From positions 9,642,001 through 9,706,000 of the forward strand of contig NW_023503493.1 of the NCBI RefSeq assembly GCF_014529535.1: a stretch of DNA of 64,000 nt, written 5' to 3'. Positions 1 to 14,721 of the stretch are shown piece by piece. The DNA is from Bradysia coprophila (Eukaryota; Arthropoda; Insecta; Diptera; Sciaridae). Every line of letters starts with the position of its first letter. The stretch's first letter is position 1. The notes below the pieces were generated by a model that was not told the origin of the DNA, ran no database searches, and saw only the letters and a list, made by a program, of their open reading frames with translations. The position numbers and the translations under genes were made by a program.

Positions 1-195
1 AGGCTTACGGTCAAAGTAGGGTGACAGACGCACTAGGGTCACGTACGCAATAGATATACGGGTTTGTACGGGGCTCAGTCGCAGCAAACGCTCCGACTGT
101 TCTGATGGCTCGTTTTGTTTGGCGTTTCAGTGTTCGAATCCTGGGATATCTATGGTCAATTTTCGCATGAAGTGTCCGAGTCTTCCATTTTTCTT

Positions 196-918
196 TAAGT
201 AAAGAGTCATATCGCCAAGACTTCAGGCGATTGGGGAACAAGCGGTCTCCGATTTTAATGAGTGATAGCTCGTTGGATTCGTCTTTCAATTCTAGGAAAC
301 ACGTATCTTTCACTTATTCTAAAAAAAATTGTTTTTTGTGAAAAGCGTTCAAAAGTGAAGACATGTCAGAGGGTACCGAAAACAGTTTTTCGGCAATAAC
401 TCAAGAAAAAATTGTTTTAAATTGTTGTAATGTTGTACGAATGTCGGCCTTGGAAAGACCTACAGGTAGAGTATACGCACTGCTTGGTGCGAGTACATCC
501 ACGAGAGTTATGACTAAAAATATAGTGAATGTTCGGAGAGTCCGGATTCTCTTCAGCTTCGTTGTTCCATGGAACTGAGTATAGGGTGTTGTAGCTGGCC
601 TCACCCACTATCGTTGCACATATAAATGAACCCAGTACTTTTGTGATGCAAGCCCACAGTTGTCTTGGAAAAAAAGTTGGTTCCAAAATGCAGATTTTTT
701 CCTTCTTTCTGAGGGCTCCACAGCATCTGCTAGAACAGCATCTGGAACGGTACTACGGCAGTCATTTTTTATCGTGTACTATTCTTTTACCTTATCAATA
801 GAAAACGTGTTTCCTAGAATTGAAAGACGAATCCAACGAGTTATCACTCATTAAAATCGGAGACCGCTTATTCCCAAAGTTAAAAAAATCGCCTGAAGAT
901 TTGGCGATATGACTCTTA
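196..918. repeat. Inverted pair of ~110-bp exon-like segments
   Basis: Bases 196-305 reappear in reverse complement at 808-918 with few changes, separated by about 500 bp. Each arm contains an open frame with the same short peptide (CFLELKDESNELSLIKIGDR), on the minus strand in the left arm and the plus strand in the right. The shared reading frame suggests an inverted duplication of a coding exon. A transposon terminal repeat is the alternative, but I see no target-site duplication. The spacer carries partly open minus-strand frames (401-686) that I could not assign to a family. Confidence 0.5.
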
Positions 919-2724
919 AGGTCAAATACGAAATCCTTTCGCACGTGGCAAAGATTTTCGAAATTTGTCACGATGCAATAATATCGTAACGCCCTTAATA
1001 CTCTTTTTCGCCAGGTCAAAAAATCTTTAAATTTCGTCACAACATCACTAATTCAAATTGAGTGATTTTCGTTGATAACTGGAGAGTTTCAAGTCTTTTT
1101 AATTTCCATGATCAAATCAAGGCATGACGGCCGATCTCTGAAGCGACAGCCAAAATACTTTTGCCGTCTCGAGCTGAATGTATAAAAAGAATGGCTTATC
1201 GGGCTGCATCCACTAGCTCAATATGGCCAGTCTGGACTTGGATCGAATGCTAGAACTTCCCTTGAACATTTCAAGGTCGGCGACTTATGGTCGTATCAAG
1301 CCTCCAGATTTTTTTTTGTTTTTTTTTGTATTATAAAACCACTTTTGGGTATTCTGAACCGGTTTCTGTTTCAACAAGAAATTTTATAAATTTTTTCAGG
1401 TCAGAGGATACTCGTATCTGTGTCACGTATTCACTCACGGTTTTAATTTTGCGTGTGCTACTTTTATTCATTTGGAACTGAATTTCAAATAGTCTCATCA
1501 CAACGATCCTTTCAGCTTAATATACAACTGTAAATGAATGGTATACAGTGCCTTTGTCACACGCACTCCAACAGCAGGAACAAGAACAGTTTTTTAGGCC
1601 TCTTATTTTGTATGGAACGTCAGTAACGCAACACCAACATAAATCATTTGAATTCTGTTCTTCAAGTAAATTGTAATCAGACAGGGAGATAGTTCTAAGA
1701 AAGGAGGAAGTATTGGACTTAAATAACATTGACAGTGGCTTTACTAGTTTCAACAGTTACAACCATTACAACAGTAGTTCATCTACAATCTTAAGAAACA
1801 CGCAAAAACTGTGGAGTCAACTGCTAACGTTAGTACGTCCGGTTTGGTAAGGTTGAAAATACACAAACAATTTTGCTTTTTCGATTTGTAGCAAAACGTT
1901 AAACAACGAAAATCGCAGCGTGATTTCTTGTCGATCTCAGCAATGCAAAATTGCTTGTGTATTTTCGGCCTAATAAAACCAGTCGTTCACAGCTTCCGAT
2001 TATATTTTACCGTGTGTTTAAAGTGAATTCGGATGTAACGAAACATGAATGAACACGAATCTGATTAGGGAAACGGTTCATTCGGTTTCTGATAAATTCA
2101 GGCGACAAAAATCAAGTTCATGACGATCCATCAATGTTTCAATTCTTCGACAAAACCACATTTATATATACCAACAACGTGTTTTACAGCATTGTGGACG
2201 CTCATTTTGAGAGAATCGATTGTATGATACTTACTGTACGATAAATTTAAATCAAATTTGATATTCTGATACATTGATCACCCGATCTAAGTATAAATAC
2301 AGTATTGACATGCCGAAAAGTATACTAAACAATTTTGGTTTTCAAATTTGGTATACTCACTTTCCCTTTCACCTCCGAGCCCTTCGATTTGCCAATTCGA
2401 AAAATTGAACTTTGATTTTGACTTGATGCGGTTGTGTTTCGTCGATTTCCGATCCGTTGTTGTTTGACTTCTCAAAGATAGTTGGATGTTGATGTAATGT
2501 CTGTGTTTCAACACTCTCGTTTAGATTTGTAGATTCAATTTCTAAAAAAATCTCTTACACAGAAGGATATTTTTTGGCTGACTCTCGTTTGTAATCTCCA
2601 AAATGTTTTCTCTGTTGACGTTTTTGACAGTCTTAAATAATCGAAAAAAGTAGTAGAGAGCAGCAGTTTTCTTTTAATGAACTGTTGCACAATCCACTAG
2701 AACTTTTGTTGTTCTGAAAGAACA
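919..2724. other. Intergenic stretch, no recognised gene
   Basis: No conserved coding region is seen. A 78-codon minus-strand frame at 1517-1753 is rich in cysteine near its end (CWCC and CSCSCC clusters). It has no signal peptide, no clear splice context and no family I recognise, so I do not call it a gene. A 75-codon minus frame at 2287-2514 is also unassigned. Poly-T tracts lie near 1309-1327. Confidence 0.4.
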
Positions 2725-2893
2725 GGTCTGTTCCAAGTGCAACAACGAAATGTCAAATTTCATCCACAGAGCCATAACCAAACAAATATTGTTTACAAAA
2801 TGTTCGTAAAATCGTTGAGGTTATGGCTATGTGGATGAAATTTGACATTTAAATGCACTAAAATTACTCTTGCACTAGCACTTGGAACAGACC
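2725..2893. mobile_element. Palindromic MITE, GGTYTGTTCCAAG family, copy 1
   Basis: The element starts GGTCTGTTCCAAGTGC and ends with the inverse. It also has an inner inverted pair of about 32 bp (left near 2751-2781, right near 2817-2850), so the single strand could fold over most of its 169 bp. Related copies or pieces lie at 3923-7247 (split by a LINE), 18142-18200, 29084-29274 and 63345-63511. There is no coding capacity, so it is a non-autonomous DNA transposon. Both flanks read AACA, a possible but unproven 4-bp duplication. Confidence 0.75.
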
Positions 2894-3372
2894 AACAGGC
2901 TATGACGGTTATAGATCAAAATTTTGGCCACTGACAGTGCGATCGCATGCTAAATTTTGTGTGCTAACTAACTAACAGCAAACTTCACGAAATGGGGTAA
3001 AAATAGAATTTTTGTTGCGTAATAGTAATAGAATAAACTTAAAAATCTGACTAAAAAGTTTATTGAACAACTTGAAGTAATCAAGGCTGTATACAGCCTT
3101 GGAAGTAACCGGAACATGTTTATAGGAGAATGATGTTTAGAAACTGAGAAGAAATGTAATAAAGTTTTCGCATATTTTAGTTCTGTAATGACAAATGTGA
3201 AGTTGGTTCACATGAAAATAAGCCGCAGAGAATGAATACTATGAAAAAAATGTGGCTCCTCTACAGGCCAACTCCCTTGTCCCATTCAGCGGATAACAAA
3301 AATTACGAAACCCAAGTTTCGGCGTTCGGATGAATTTCTCACGCTAACGATTCCAACTGAGTAAGCCATTTA

Positions 3373-3513
3373 AGGAAATGGCAGAATTGATCATATCGAG
3401 TGCTGATTTAGCCAAAATACATGGAAATGGCAAAATTAACTAAATGGAGTGCTAAGTTAGTCTCGGAGTTAGCAAATATACATGGAAATGGCAGATTTAC
3501 GATATGAAGTTAG
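3373..3513. repeat. Degenerate ~50-60-bp direct repeats
   Basis: Three diverged units each begin GGAAATGGCA and continue with a gagtgcta-like and a ttagc-like segment (starts near 3375, 3424 and 3485). Unit length drifts between about 48 and 60 bp. There is no open frame of note. Confidence 0.45.
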
Positions 3514-3708
3514 CCCAAAGATCTTCACTTTACCACAAATTACAGACCTCAAACATATTGGTGTTTGAAACTGCAATGTAGAGAACCTTTATTTCAAAAC
3601 CCATCAAGGCCCCTAACCTAAACCTACATAAAAGACACATACCGAACGAGCCACTCTGAATCCACAGATCTCCAAAATCATTTTATTTTTAAATAGACTG
3701 TAGACATT

Positions 3709-3751
3709 GTTATCGTCCCTACCGTTGTTATCGTCCCTACCGTTGTTATCG
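3709..3751. repeat. 18-bp tandem repeat
   Basis: The unit GTTATCGTCCCTACCGTT is present about two and a half times in direct tandem, between the degenerate repeats and the split MITE. Confidence 0.7.
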
Positions 3752-3997
3752 ATGGCATGCAGCATTCAGGTCAGTCTCTTGAGCTTTTAAATTTAAAAAA
3801 CAAATCTTTTGTAAGAAATTTAAATTTTCGACAAGAGAGGTGTGTGACAGAAGTAAGAGAGGTGACCGACTTGGTTCAAATGGTTCAAATCCACAATCTA
3901 TTGCCGATGCCGCCCTGAAATAGGTTTGTTCCAAGGTTATTTGGGCTGTCAAATAGTCATTCATAGAAGAGCCATAACCAAAAAATTATTGTTGACA

Positions 3998-4009
3998 AAT
4001 TGTTCGCAA
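3998..4009. repeat. Left LINE target-site duplication
   Basis: AATTGTTCGCAA here is repeated exactly at 7159-7170. Together the two copies mark both ends of the LINE insertion. Confidence 0.85.
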
Positions 4010-4225
4010 CTTTTTTTTCGGCTCGCGAACATCGAAGAGTACGGACGTGTCGGCGGGATAAAGAAAATAATTAAATTCGTTTCGTTGATACAAGTCGGTA
4101 ATCGCGGTGTACGTATAATAGAATGAGATAGAACTTTACATCGGCGCGTTATATCGAACCGTGTTTAAAGGGAAGACATTAGAGAGATACGAAAAGAAAA
4201 AAGATTTTTTTTGATTCATTGAGGG

Positions 4226-6043
4226 GTGGAAAGAGAAGAGAAATGTACAGGCGGTAGCCATGATGGCTATACGCGATCGAAAAATGTCATTTCAGAAAGT
4301 GAATCAAGAAGGTTGAAACTCGAAGAAAAACTAAGAATAGTAGCAAGACGAAGTGGAGTTATGAAGAAAAAGGAACATTCGATACGTGAATTGAAATCGC
4401 TAGTGAAGAAAAATAAGAATAAAGATCCGATAGCAAATTGGAGAAAGAAGAATGAACCGAAATCAGGAATCGACATAGAGATGGCGACAACAACCACCAA
4501 GACCCAGTCGAAAAAGGAATTTGACAGTTCAGTGGTCAGTGACGCGTCAAAGGAGTATGATGCGAACACTGAAAGCCAACAAGATGTACAACAACAACAG
4601 AAGGCTACAGATTGGAATGACATGTCGAAAGAAAATGATGATGGTAAAATGAATGGAAATGGAAAGAAAGAAAGTGATAAAAGCAACGATGTCTGTGATA
4701 ACGAGAAACAAAGCTGTGATAATGTAGAGAGTGATTTGTATAGAGTTACTGACAAAGGCCCGTATGTGGTACATCTGACCAGCAAGTGTAATGAGAAGGG
4801 AGAGTTACTGCAGGATATGCACGACGTGGGAATCGGACTGAAATTGAAACAAATGCGGACAAAAGGAATTCTAGAAATCCGGAAAATAACAAGGAAAGAA
4901 CTGAAAATTATCTTTAAAGACAAAGAATGCAGCAATGAATTTTTATCAAGCAAACATGCCGAGACCATAGGAGTGAACGCGTTTATACCGCGTTACAATG
5001 TGTTGAAGATGGGGCTCATCTTCGACATTCCAACGCTGTATTCAGAAGAATATCTAAAGGCGAACCTGACGGCAGAATTGCCAATTGTGGGCATACAGAG
5101 ATGTCAAAAGAGGAAAATTGTAAACGGCAAAAGAACAAAGGAATGGATACCAGCGAACACTATTAAGATCTCGTTTAGAGGGCAAGAAATACCGGACGAA
5201 GTGACCTTCGGATTTTCGAAGAGGAAGGTGAAACCAGACGTCCCACAGGTAGTACAATGCTTCAGATGTCTCCGATTCGGACACATTATAAAGTACTGTA
5301 GACAAGAGAAGAACACATGCCAGAAATGTGGGATACAACACGACTTTTCAAGAGAATCTCCCTGCACGAACGAGATGAAGTGCTTCCACTGTCATAGTGA
5401 TAAACATGATGGATGCTCGAAGGAATGTGCGGAATATATTAGAAATAAATTGATTAAAGAAGCGATGTACTACAATAATATCACGTTTATGGAAGCCGAT
5501 GAACTATTTCCAAGAACACAATCACATTACCGCATCGCTGAGAATCGTCGAGAATTCCCGGATTTACCTCGTAAAGGAAATGATGCGAAAGGAGAAAACG
5601 CTGACAGAAGTTTCCCAAAGAAAACAACCCTAGAACTGAGAAAAGAATACAACGACTACGTTCAATTGAATCTGGGAAAGAATCCTGCAGAAAACCCAAC
5701 GAAAGAAGGCGCAGGTATGTACAGTGAGATTGTAAAAGACCAAAGCAAGAAGAATGAGACGGAAGTGACAAGAGATCTTGGAACCGAGAAAGAGGATGGA
5801 AAGAATGGAGGGTCACAAGTGAAAAGAGTGAGAGAAAAGGACCGAGCCGTGGAATTTATCCACGACCTAGCCTTTAAACTTCAAGTAAAGATGTATGATC
5901 CCGATCAACAACCCGGTAGTTCCTTGGACAACGATTTGCTGCTAATTGAAATAGGAAAGATGGTGATGGGATTTTTGGAGGTGGAAAGAAGGAAATCAGT
6001 CCCCTACGAGATGGAGGACGACTTCACTGATAAAGAAGTATGA
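4226..6043 (+). CDS. LINE ORF1 protein with zinc knuckles
   Basis: This 605-codon frame has no internal stop. Its N-terminal half is lysine- and acid-rich and probably disordered (residues about 1-170). A compact middle region at about 185-330 fits the RNA-binding part usual in these ORF1 proteins. It is followed by three CCHC-type knuckles between residues about 345 and 400: CFRCLRFGHIIKYC, then a diverged CQKC...C, then CFHCHSDKHDGC. A charged tail follows. ORF1p coats the LINE RNA and is needed for retrotransposition. No host gene of this form is known to me. The first in-frame Met is near 4226, but other starts are possible. Confidence 0.85.
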   Translation: MEREEKCTGGSHDGYTRSKNVISESESRRLKLEEKLRIVARRSGVMKKKEHSIRELKSLVKKNKNKDPIANWRKKNEPKSGIDIEMATTTTKTQSKKEFDSSVVSDASKEYDANTESQQDVQQQQKATDWNDMSKENDDGKMNGNGKKESDKSNDVCDNEKQSCDNVESDLYRVTDKGPYVVHLTSKCNEKGELLQDMHDVGIGLKLKQMRTKGILEIRKITRKELKIIFKDKECSNEFLSSKHAETIGVNAFIPRYNVLKMGLIFDIPTLYSEEYLKANLTAELPIVGIQRCQKRKIVNGKRTKEWIPANTIKISFRGQEIPDEVTFGFSKRKVKPDVPQVVQCFRCLRFGHIIKYCRQEKNTCQKCGIQHDFSRESPCTNEMKCFHCHSDKHDGCSKECAEYIRNKLIKEAMYYNNITFMEADELFPRTQSHYRIAENRREFPDLPRKGNDAKGENADRSFPKKTTLELRKEYNDYVQLNLGKNPAENPTKEGAGMYSEIVKDQSKKNETEVTRDLGTEKEDGKNGGSQVKRVREKDRAVEFIHDLAFKLQVKMYDPDQQPGSSLDNDLLLIEIGKMVMGFLEVERRKSVPYEMEDDFTDKEV

Positions 6044-7077
6044 CTCAGAATAAAGCAATTCCCAACAATGACCTGAAAATGAGCGATTTATTAATCGCTC
6101 AACATAACGTACGAGGTTTACAATGCAATAAAACGCAGGTCATTGACCATCTAGAAGAAAACAATGTGCACTTTTACCTGGCATCGGAGACATGGGCCCG
6201 TAAACAAATAGCCTTTTATGCGAAAAACTACATTTGCGTGGAGGAGAGAAGGGAGGATGGATACGCAGGTGTGGCGATTTTAGTGAAAACCAACATCACG
6301 TACAAACGGGTAACGCTTCCCGAACTTGAGATTGTGAATGCAGTGGCGGTGGAAACAACGAATTTAAAGAAGAATCTAGTCCTAATTTCGGTATATGCGG
6401 ATGGAAAAAATTTAGAAAAAGTGGTCATCTTCACGGATTCTCTTAACGGCTGCAAATGGATAGCAAACGGATTGGAAGACAACTACCTCTTACACCTCAT
6501 TAGGAAAGTAATAGAAGACAACAAAGCAACGAAGTACGACATTCAATGGATCCCGAGCCATGTAGGAATTTGGGGAAATGAATTAGCTGATGATTATGCC
6601 AACCGAGGGAGGCAATTGGAAGAAACGTCACATTTGAAAATTACCTTCGGAGACGCGAGATACGAAGTGAAAAGGAACATGATGTTTGAATGGCAAGAAA
6701 AGTACCAAGAATCAGCTAGAACGAAAGGAAAAGTACACTATGAGATCCAGAAAAAAGTCAGCCTAAAACCCTGGTTCAAGAATAGCAATTTGAGTGGCAA
6801 AGAGATAAAAATTCTGACGAGATTGAGAACGGGACACGGCCTATGTGGGAGCAAAAAGAAACTATTCAAACTACGCGAGTCAGAGTTGTGTGAAGAATGC
6901 AACCTGAAAGAAGACCTGGAACATATCATGTTGAAATGCACAAAATATCGGATGGTGAGAAGAGAATTTCCGGCGTTAGAACGATGTACTACGTTGACAG
7001 AACTATTGGAGTCAGTTGATCTGGTTCGATATCGCGCGATTGTAAAGTTTTATCAAGAAGCGGGGCTTGATTTCTAA
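6040..7077 (+). CDS. LINE ORF2 remnant: endonuclease start joined to RNase H
   Basis: The start ATG overlaps the ORF1 stop as ATGA. Residues about 16-52 look like the first strand and helix of an apurinic-type endonuclease (LIAQHNVRGL, then LASETW). At about residue 120 the sequence jumps to an RNase H (residues 128-195: IFTDSLNG, WIPSHVGIWGNELAD), followed by a C-terminal CEEC...H...C motif around 287-305. The reverse transcriptase is absent and the first RNase H acidic residue is probably lost with it. The frame stays open across the junction. The product cannot reverse transcribe, and residual activity is doubtful. Confidence 0.85.
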   Translation: MTQNKAIPNNDLKMSDLLIAQHNVRGLQCNKTQVIDHLEENNVHFYLASETWARKQIAFYAKNYICVEERREDGYAGVAILVKTNITYKRVTLPELEIVNAVAVETTNLKKNLVLISVYADGKNLEKVVIFTDSLNGCKWIANGLEDNYLLHLIRKVIEDNKATKYDIQWIPSHVGIWGNELADDYANRGRQLEETSHLKITFGDARYEVKRNMMFEWQEKYQESARTKGKVHYEIQKKVSLKPWFKNSNLSGKEIKILTRLRTGHGLCGSKKKLFKLRESELCEECNLKEDLEHIMLKCTKYRMVRREFPALERCTTLTELLESVDLVRYRAIVKFYQEAGLDF

Positions 7078-7247
7078 TGTGAGAAATTAACAGGAAAGAA
7101 TTGGCTGAACACGGTTCAACTGGACCACGCCACAACTTATTGGAACAACAACAACAACAATTGTTCGCAAAAGCGTTGACGTTATGGATCTGTGGATACT
7201 CTCTCGTTCATTTTCGGCTTATGAAAAATCGTTTTTACCGTACGATG

Positions 7248-7474
7248 CGTTACGATGTCAGTTGTTTTCAAATCATCTACTACGTTCTCACCACAACCAA
7301 GCAGTGAAGTGTCAGTCGTGTAGTGGATTATGCATTGAATTCATTTGTCGCATGTGTGTGACATTTTTACTTTATTTTTGAAAGGATTACAGTGCGAATT
7401 GATTCTTGTTATCTTAATTATTTAGTTTGCACAATTTATCCAAATAAACGGCGGTGATTGATAACAATCGAAAA
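7248..7474. promoter_or_regulatory. 5' flank of Lon
   Basis: This is 227 bp between the decayed MITE end and the Lon start codon. There is no TATA box near the expected distance. The stretch is AT-rich and reads directly into the Lon ATG at 7475 in an AAAA-ATG context. The 5' UTR must lie here, and the transcription start cannot be placed from the sequence. Confidence 0.4.
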
Positions 7475-12100
<4,626 letters not shown>

Positions 12101-12141
12101 AGTCGTATGGTACACATTGTAATTAATTGGAAGAAAAGTTT

Positions 12142-12147
12142 AATAAA
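12142..12147 (+). terminator. Lon poly(A) signal AATAAA
   Basis: AATAAA lies about 42 bp after the Lon stop codon, so the 3' UTR is short. The next gene starts at 12440. Confidence 0.7.
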
Positions 12148-12439
12148 ATTGCCGTTGAAAACGTTCAGACCGCAATTTGTAATTGTAACGAACCGGACCA
12201 TCCCGACCTGACGAATATAAAGTCGGTAGCAGTTTAACTCGCCTCACCATGCAAACACTTTATCCACGCAATTGATTTTGAATCTCCCGCTCAAATTTGA
12301 CATTCCTTCAACTATGTGGCTGTACATATGGTAGTCATATGAGTTCGTTGTTCTTTGTGACATTTCGAAGAAGACGATTCGGAGGTTCGATCATTTTCTT
12401 GGGCAAGGATTTGACCACAGAAACATTCAAAGAACTAAA

Positions 12440-13164
12440 ATGGTGTCAAGACTATTGCTGCGATTAGAAGCCGTCCTTCAACAAATCGAACACACGTTTC
12501 CCATTCTATTCGGACCAAAACCGCCACCGGGTAATCTCTACATCTCACATTAACCTCAAAGCCAAAATTTACAACAAATATTTTCAACCTTTGAAGGAAT
12601 TCTCTCTGTGGTGACTTCCCAATGTCCGAATTCGACCAACATCGGCGCACCATTCTCGCTGCAAGATTTGATCGGTGATGGATTCCTGTGGGCCGTTCCC
12701 AAAAATCGTCGAACCGTTGAGAAACGATGGAAACGCAAATACGGCTCACCGGAATATTTTATGAAGACACTGCAGCCGAAAACCACTCTTCGCGTCTGTA
12801 ATCATTGCGGTCATGATTACGAGGTCGGTCTACTGTGTCGTAAGTGTCATGACAATGTCTTAACTGTTCTTACATCGACCCTGACTGATTTACTCTTTCA
12901 GCGCATTGTTACGCCAAAGTTCGCCAGGAAACGGAATTGATGCAGGAGAAAATTCAACAGCAACTGGGTCTGGATCCGGTGGACAAAGAGGTGATTGTGC
13001 TGTACGACGGGGAAAAGGGAGAACAGTCCGCAGAGTTCTGGAAGGGAAAGCGTATTGTCGAAATGGAACGGCCGAGGCCAGCATGGTTCAGTAAGAATCT
13101 TCTCCAAAAAACCACCGAACCGGCTGCGACGACAAAAGAGGTCAAACCGAATGATCTCGGATAG
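12440..13164 (+). CDS. mRpL32: Mitochondrial ribosomal protein bL32m
   Basis: Large-subunit mitoribosomal protein. Exons 12440-12530, 12597-12839 and 12902-13164 join in phase to 198 residues. Two CXXC pairs form the zinc site expected for bL32: CNHC, then CPHC about 15 residues later. The second pair is completed only by splicing exon 2 (ending CTGTGTC) to exon 3 (starting CGCATTGT), which supports the intron. In yeast and mammals, L32 matures by protease cleavage of its N-terminal extension (by the m-AAA protease). A cleavable N-terminal region of about 70 residues is present here. It lies 340 bp downstream of the Lon stop, on the same strand. An AATAAA follows at about 13200. Confidence 0.93.
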
Positions 13165-13199
13165 AGATGGAATCGAATGGACAGTTAGGTAGATTGTAG

Positions 13200-13205
13200 A
13201 ATAAA
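13200..13205 (+). terminator. mRpL32 poly(A) signal
   Basis: AATAAA lies 36 bp after the mRpL32 stop. Confidence 0.65.
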
Positions 13206-13343
13206 AATGTTGGTTGAACTGACGTCGATGTGTGTCTTACTTATGAAGTACTGGGTGAAGTTGAATACTGACTTCTAGCGTTGTAGACTCGGTACGGGTA
13301 CATCACTTGACTTTGAGTGAAAATCGGAACCAGACTCACAGAA

Positions 13344-13463
13344 TGTCAACACCTGACGATGCACATCCATTAATGGCAGCAAAGATGAAGCAGAAAGGCA
13401 AAAAAAATGGAATTCGACGACGATGAAACGTCCAATGTGTTTAGCAAAAGCTCTTCGACCGCA
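13344..13463 (+). pseudogene. Exon-like fragment with homopolymer frame break
   Basis: From an ATG at 13344 the frame reads MSTPDDAHPLMAAKMKQKGKK and soon stops. After the run of eight A residues near 13400, the neighbouring frame reads MEFDDDETSNVFSKSSSTAG up to a GTAAAT donor. Both halves look like ordinary protein, so this seems to be a first coding exon with a +1 change in the A run. It could be a pseudogene remnant or a sequencing error. No downstream exon was found before mRpL47. Family not recognised. Confidence 0.35.
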
Positions 13464-13601
13464 GGTAAATGAAGCGGAAAGTCATCCGTGGTGGGCAGTC
13501 AAAACAGAAACCTTCACCTCTCACATCCGAAGGAAAACAAGATCGTGTTCGATTCTTAAATTTGTTTAACTTCAATTACAAAACGTCTTTGCATCTCCAA
13601 A

Positions 13602-14721
13602 TTACTGATTCGGTGCATAGTGACCAATTCCGTCGTGACTGTGCAGTATCTTTCCCAAGTCAATATTCGGATGCCTTTTGGCTATAAGCTCCTTGCTGAT
13701 GTTTGGATACCGGCGCAGTAGCCGTTTCACATGTTGGACTTCACGTCTGAAAAGGTTCAACGACCGTATAGTGAGCACAACATATTCGCCCGATTAGGAT
13801 TCAGGAAATGCAAACTTACCTCCTCGCCGTTATCTGCTTCTCGTAGACATACTTCTCTTTGTAGAGCCTACGGAATTTAGACACTGCATGTCCTCCGAAA
13901 CGAAACACATGTGCCTCTCGCCATTTCTTGTTGTACAATTTTGGGATGAGATGTTCTGTTTGACTGAAACACACCAAACCGCCACAGGGGCCATTAAACA
14001 TGGTTCAAAATCTTCGAACTCTCGTTGGAATTCACAGAAAACAATTTTACTCACCGATAGAGCTGTCGCATACCCAACTGATTCCAGACCATTGATTGAG
14101 GACGTTCGCCATCTTCACCCGTTTCCAGCAAATGATAAGCTCGATTCCGTTCCCGCACCACATTCTCCAGATTCTCCATCGAAATGTTCACTTTGTCAAT
14201 ACGTTCCGGACTGGGAAACAGTTCCATTTTGTCGTTGCATTCCAGTTCCATGGTCAACAGCATGTTCCGTTCTTTGAGCAGAACAAACCATAACTTGTGC
14301 AAGTCGACATTCGATTTGATTCTCAATTCGTCGATGGACCAGGCTCTGTAGACCAAGCGGTTCAGGTCAATCTATGCAGTCGTTTCGTATGAGACAAAAA
14401 ATGGGGAATTCAAATACCTTCCGTGTTTGACTTCGTCTTGGCCCCAGTTCTTTGGGTCGTCGAAAAATTCCATGACATCCAACCGTTGTATTGTTGTGTG
14501 TATGGCTTGGGACGATTGAAGCAATGGTACCACAGACAATTTACTTTGGACAAATGATAAATCATTGGGTGAACACTACCAAGAGTCGACATAACCTTAT
14601 GTGTAACTTACTTGAGTAGCGGCTTGTTTACTACATGAGGCCTCAGCTGTAAGTTCAACATTTTTCCACAAATCGCTCCAATTCCTTTCGAAATGTTGAA
14701 TATTCTGTTAATTGAAGCCAT
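13602..14721 (-). CDS. mRpL47: Mitochondrial ribosomal protein uL29m (MRPL47)
   Basis: Large-subunit mitoribosomal protein near the peptide exit. Minus-strand exons: 14612-14721, 14418-14543, 14055-14345, 13820-13963 and 13602-13746, joined in phase to 271 residues. Family hallmarks are [11 protein letters not shown] followed, across an intron, by the block that includes [28 protein letters not shown] and [15 protein letters not shown]. The C-terminal part is basic. The N-terminal 60 residues fit a presequence. The exon 2 acceptor (TTTGTCCAAAG) is the weakest call. It is convergent with mRpL32 and divergent from mRpS30, sharing a 442-bp intergenic region with the latter. Confidence 0.93.

Larger units (their letters stand above)
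4010..7158 (+). mobile_element. Non-LTR retrotransposon (I/jockey-like), internally deleted
   Basis: Both ends are defined by an exact 12-bp target-site duplication (3998-4009 and 7159-7170), and the 3' end carries a (CAA)n tail at about 7142-7158. The order is a 5' leader (4010-4225), an uninterrupted ORF1 of 605 codons, and an ORF2 of only 345 codons that keeps the start of the endonuclease and the RNase H plus C-terminal zinc motif. The reverse transcriptase and most of the endonuclease are missing at a junction near 6400. RNase H after the RT position is typical of the I and jockey-related clades. Intact frames suggest a recent insertion or a non-autonomous derivative moved in trans. Confidence 0.88.
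3923..7247. mobile_element. MITE copy 2, split by a LINE insertion
   Basis: The left half (3923-4009) starts GGTTTGTTCCAAGG and runs to ATTGTTCGCAA. The right half (7159-7247) continues the same element through GCGTTGACGTTATGG and a stretch also present in the copy at 63345-63511. The LINE at 4010-7158 lies between them. The right terminus appears decayed: the expected GGAACAAACC end is not found after about 7247. Confidence 0.75.

Noticed and set aside
401-686. Overlapping minus-strand frames that looked faintly like a chemoreceptor C-terminus
   Set aside because: No single frame carries the pattern and no diagnostic motif is present.
1517-1753. Cysteine-rich 78-codon frame as a toxin-like or secreted peptide
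   Set aside because: No signal peptide, no usual cysteine framework and no splice support.
4267-4968. 233-codon minus-strand frame
   Set aside because: It is the complement of the LINE ORF1. Its Ser/Phe-rich content mirrors the Lys/Glu-rich ORF1.
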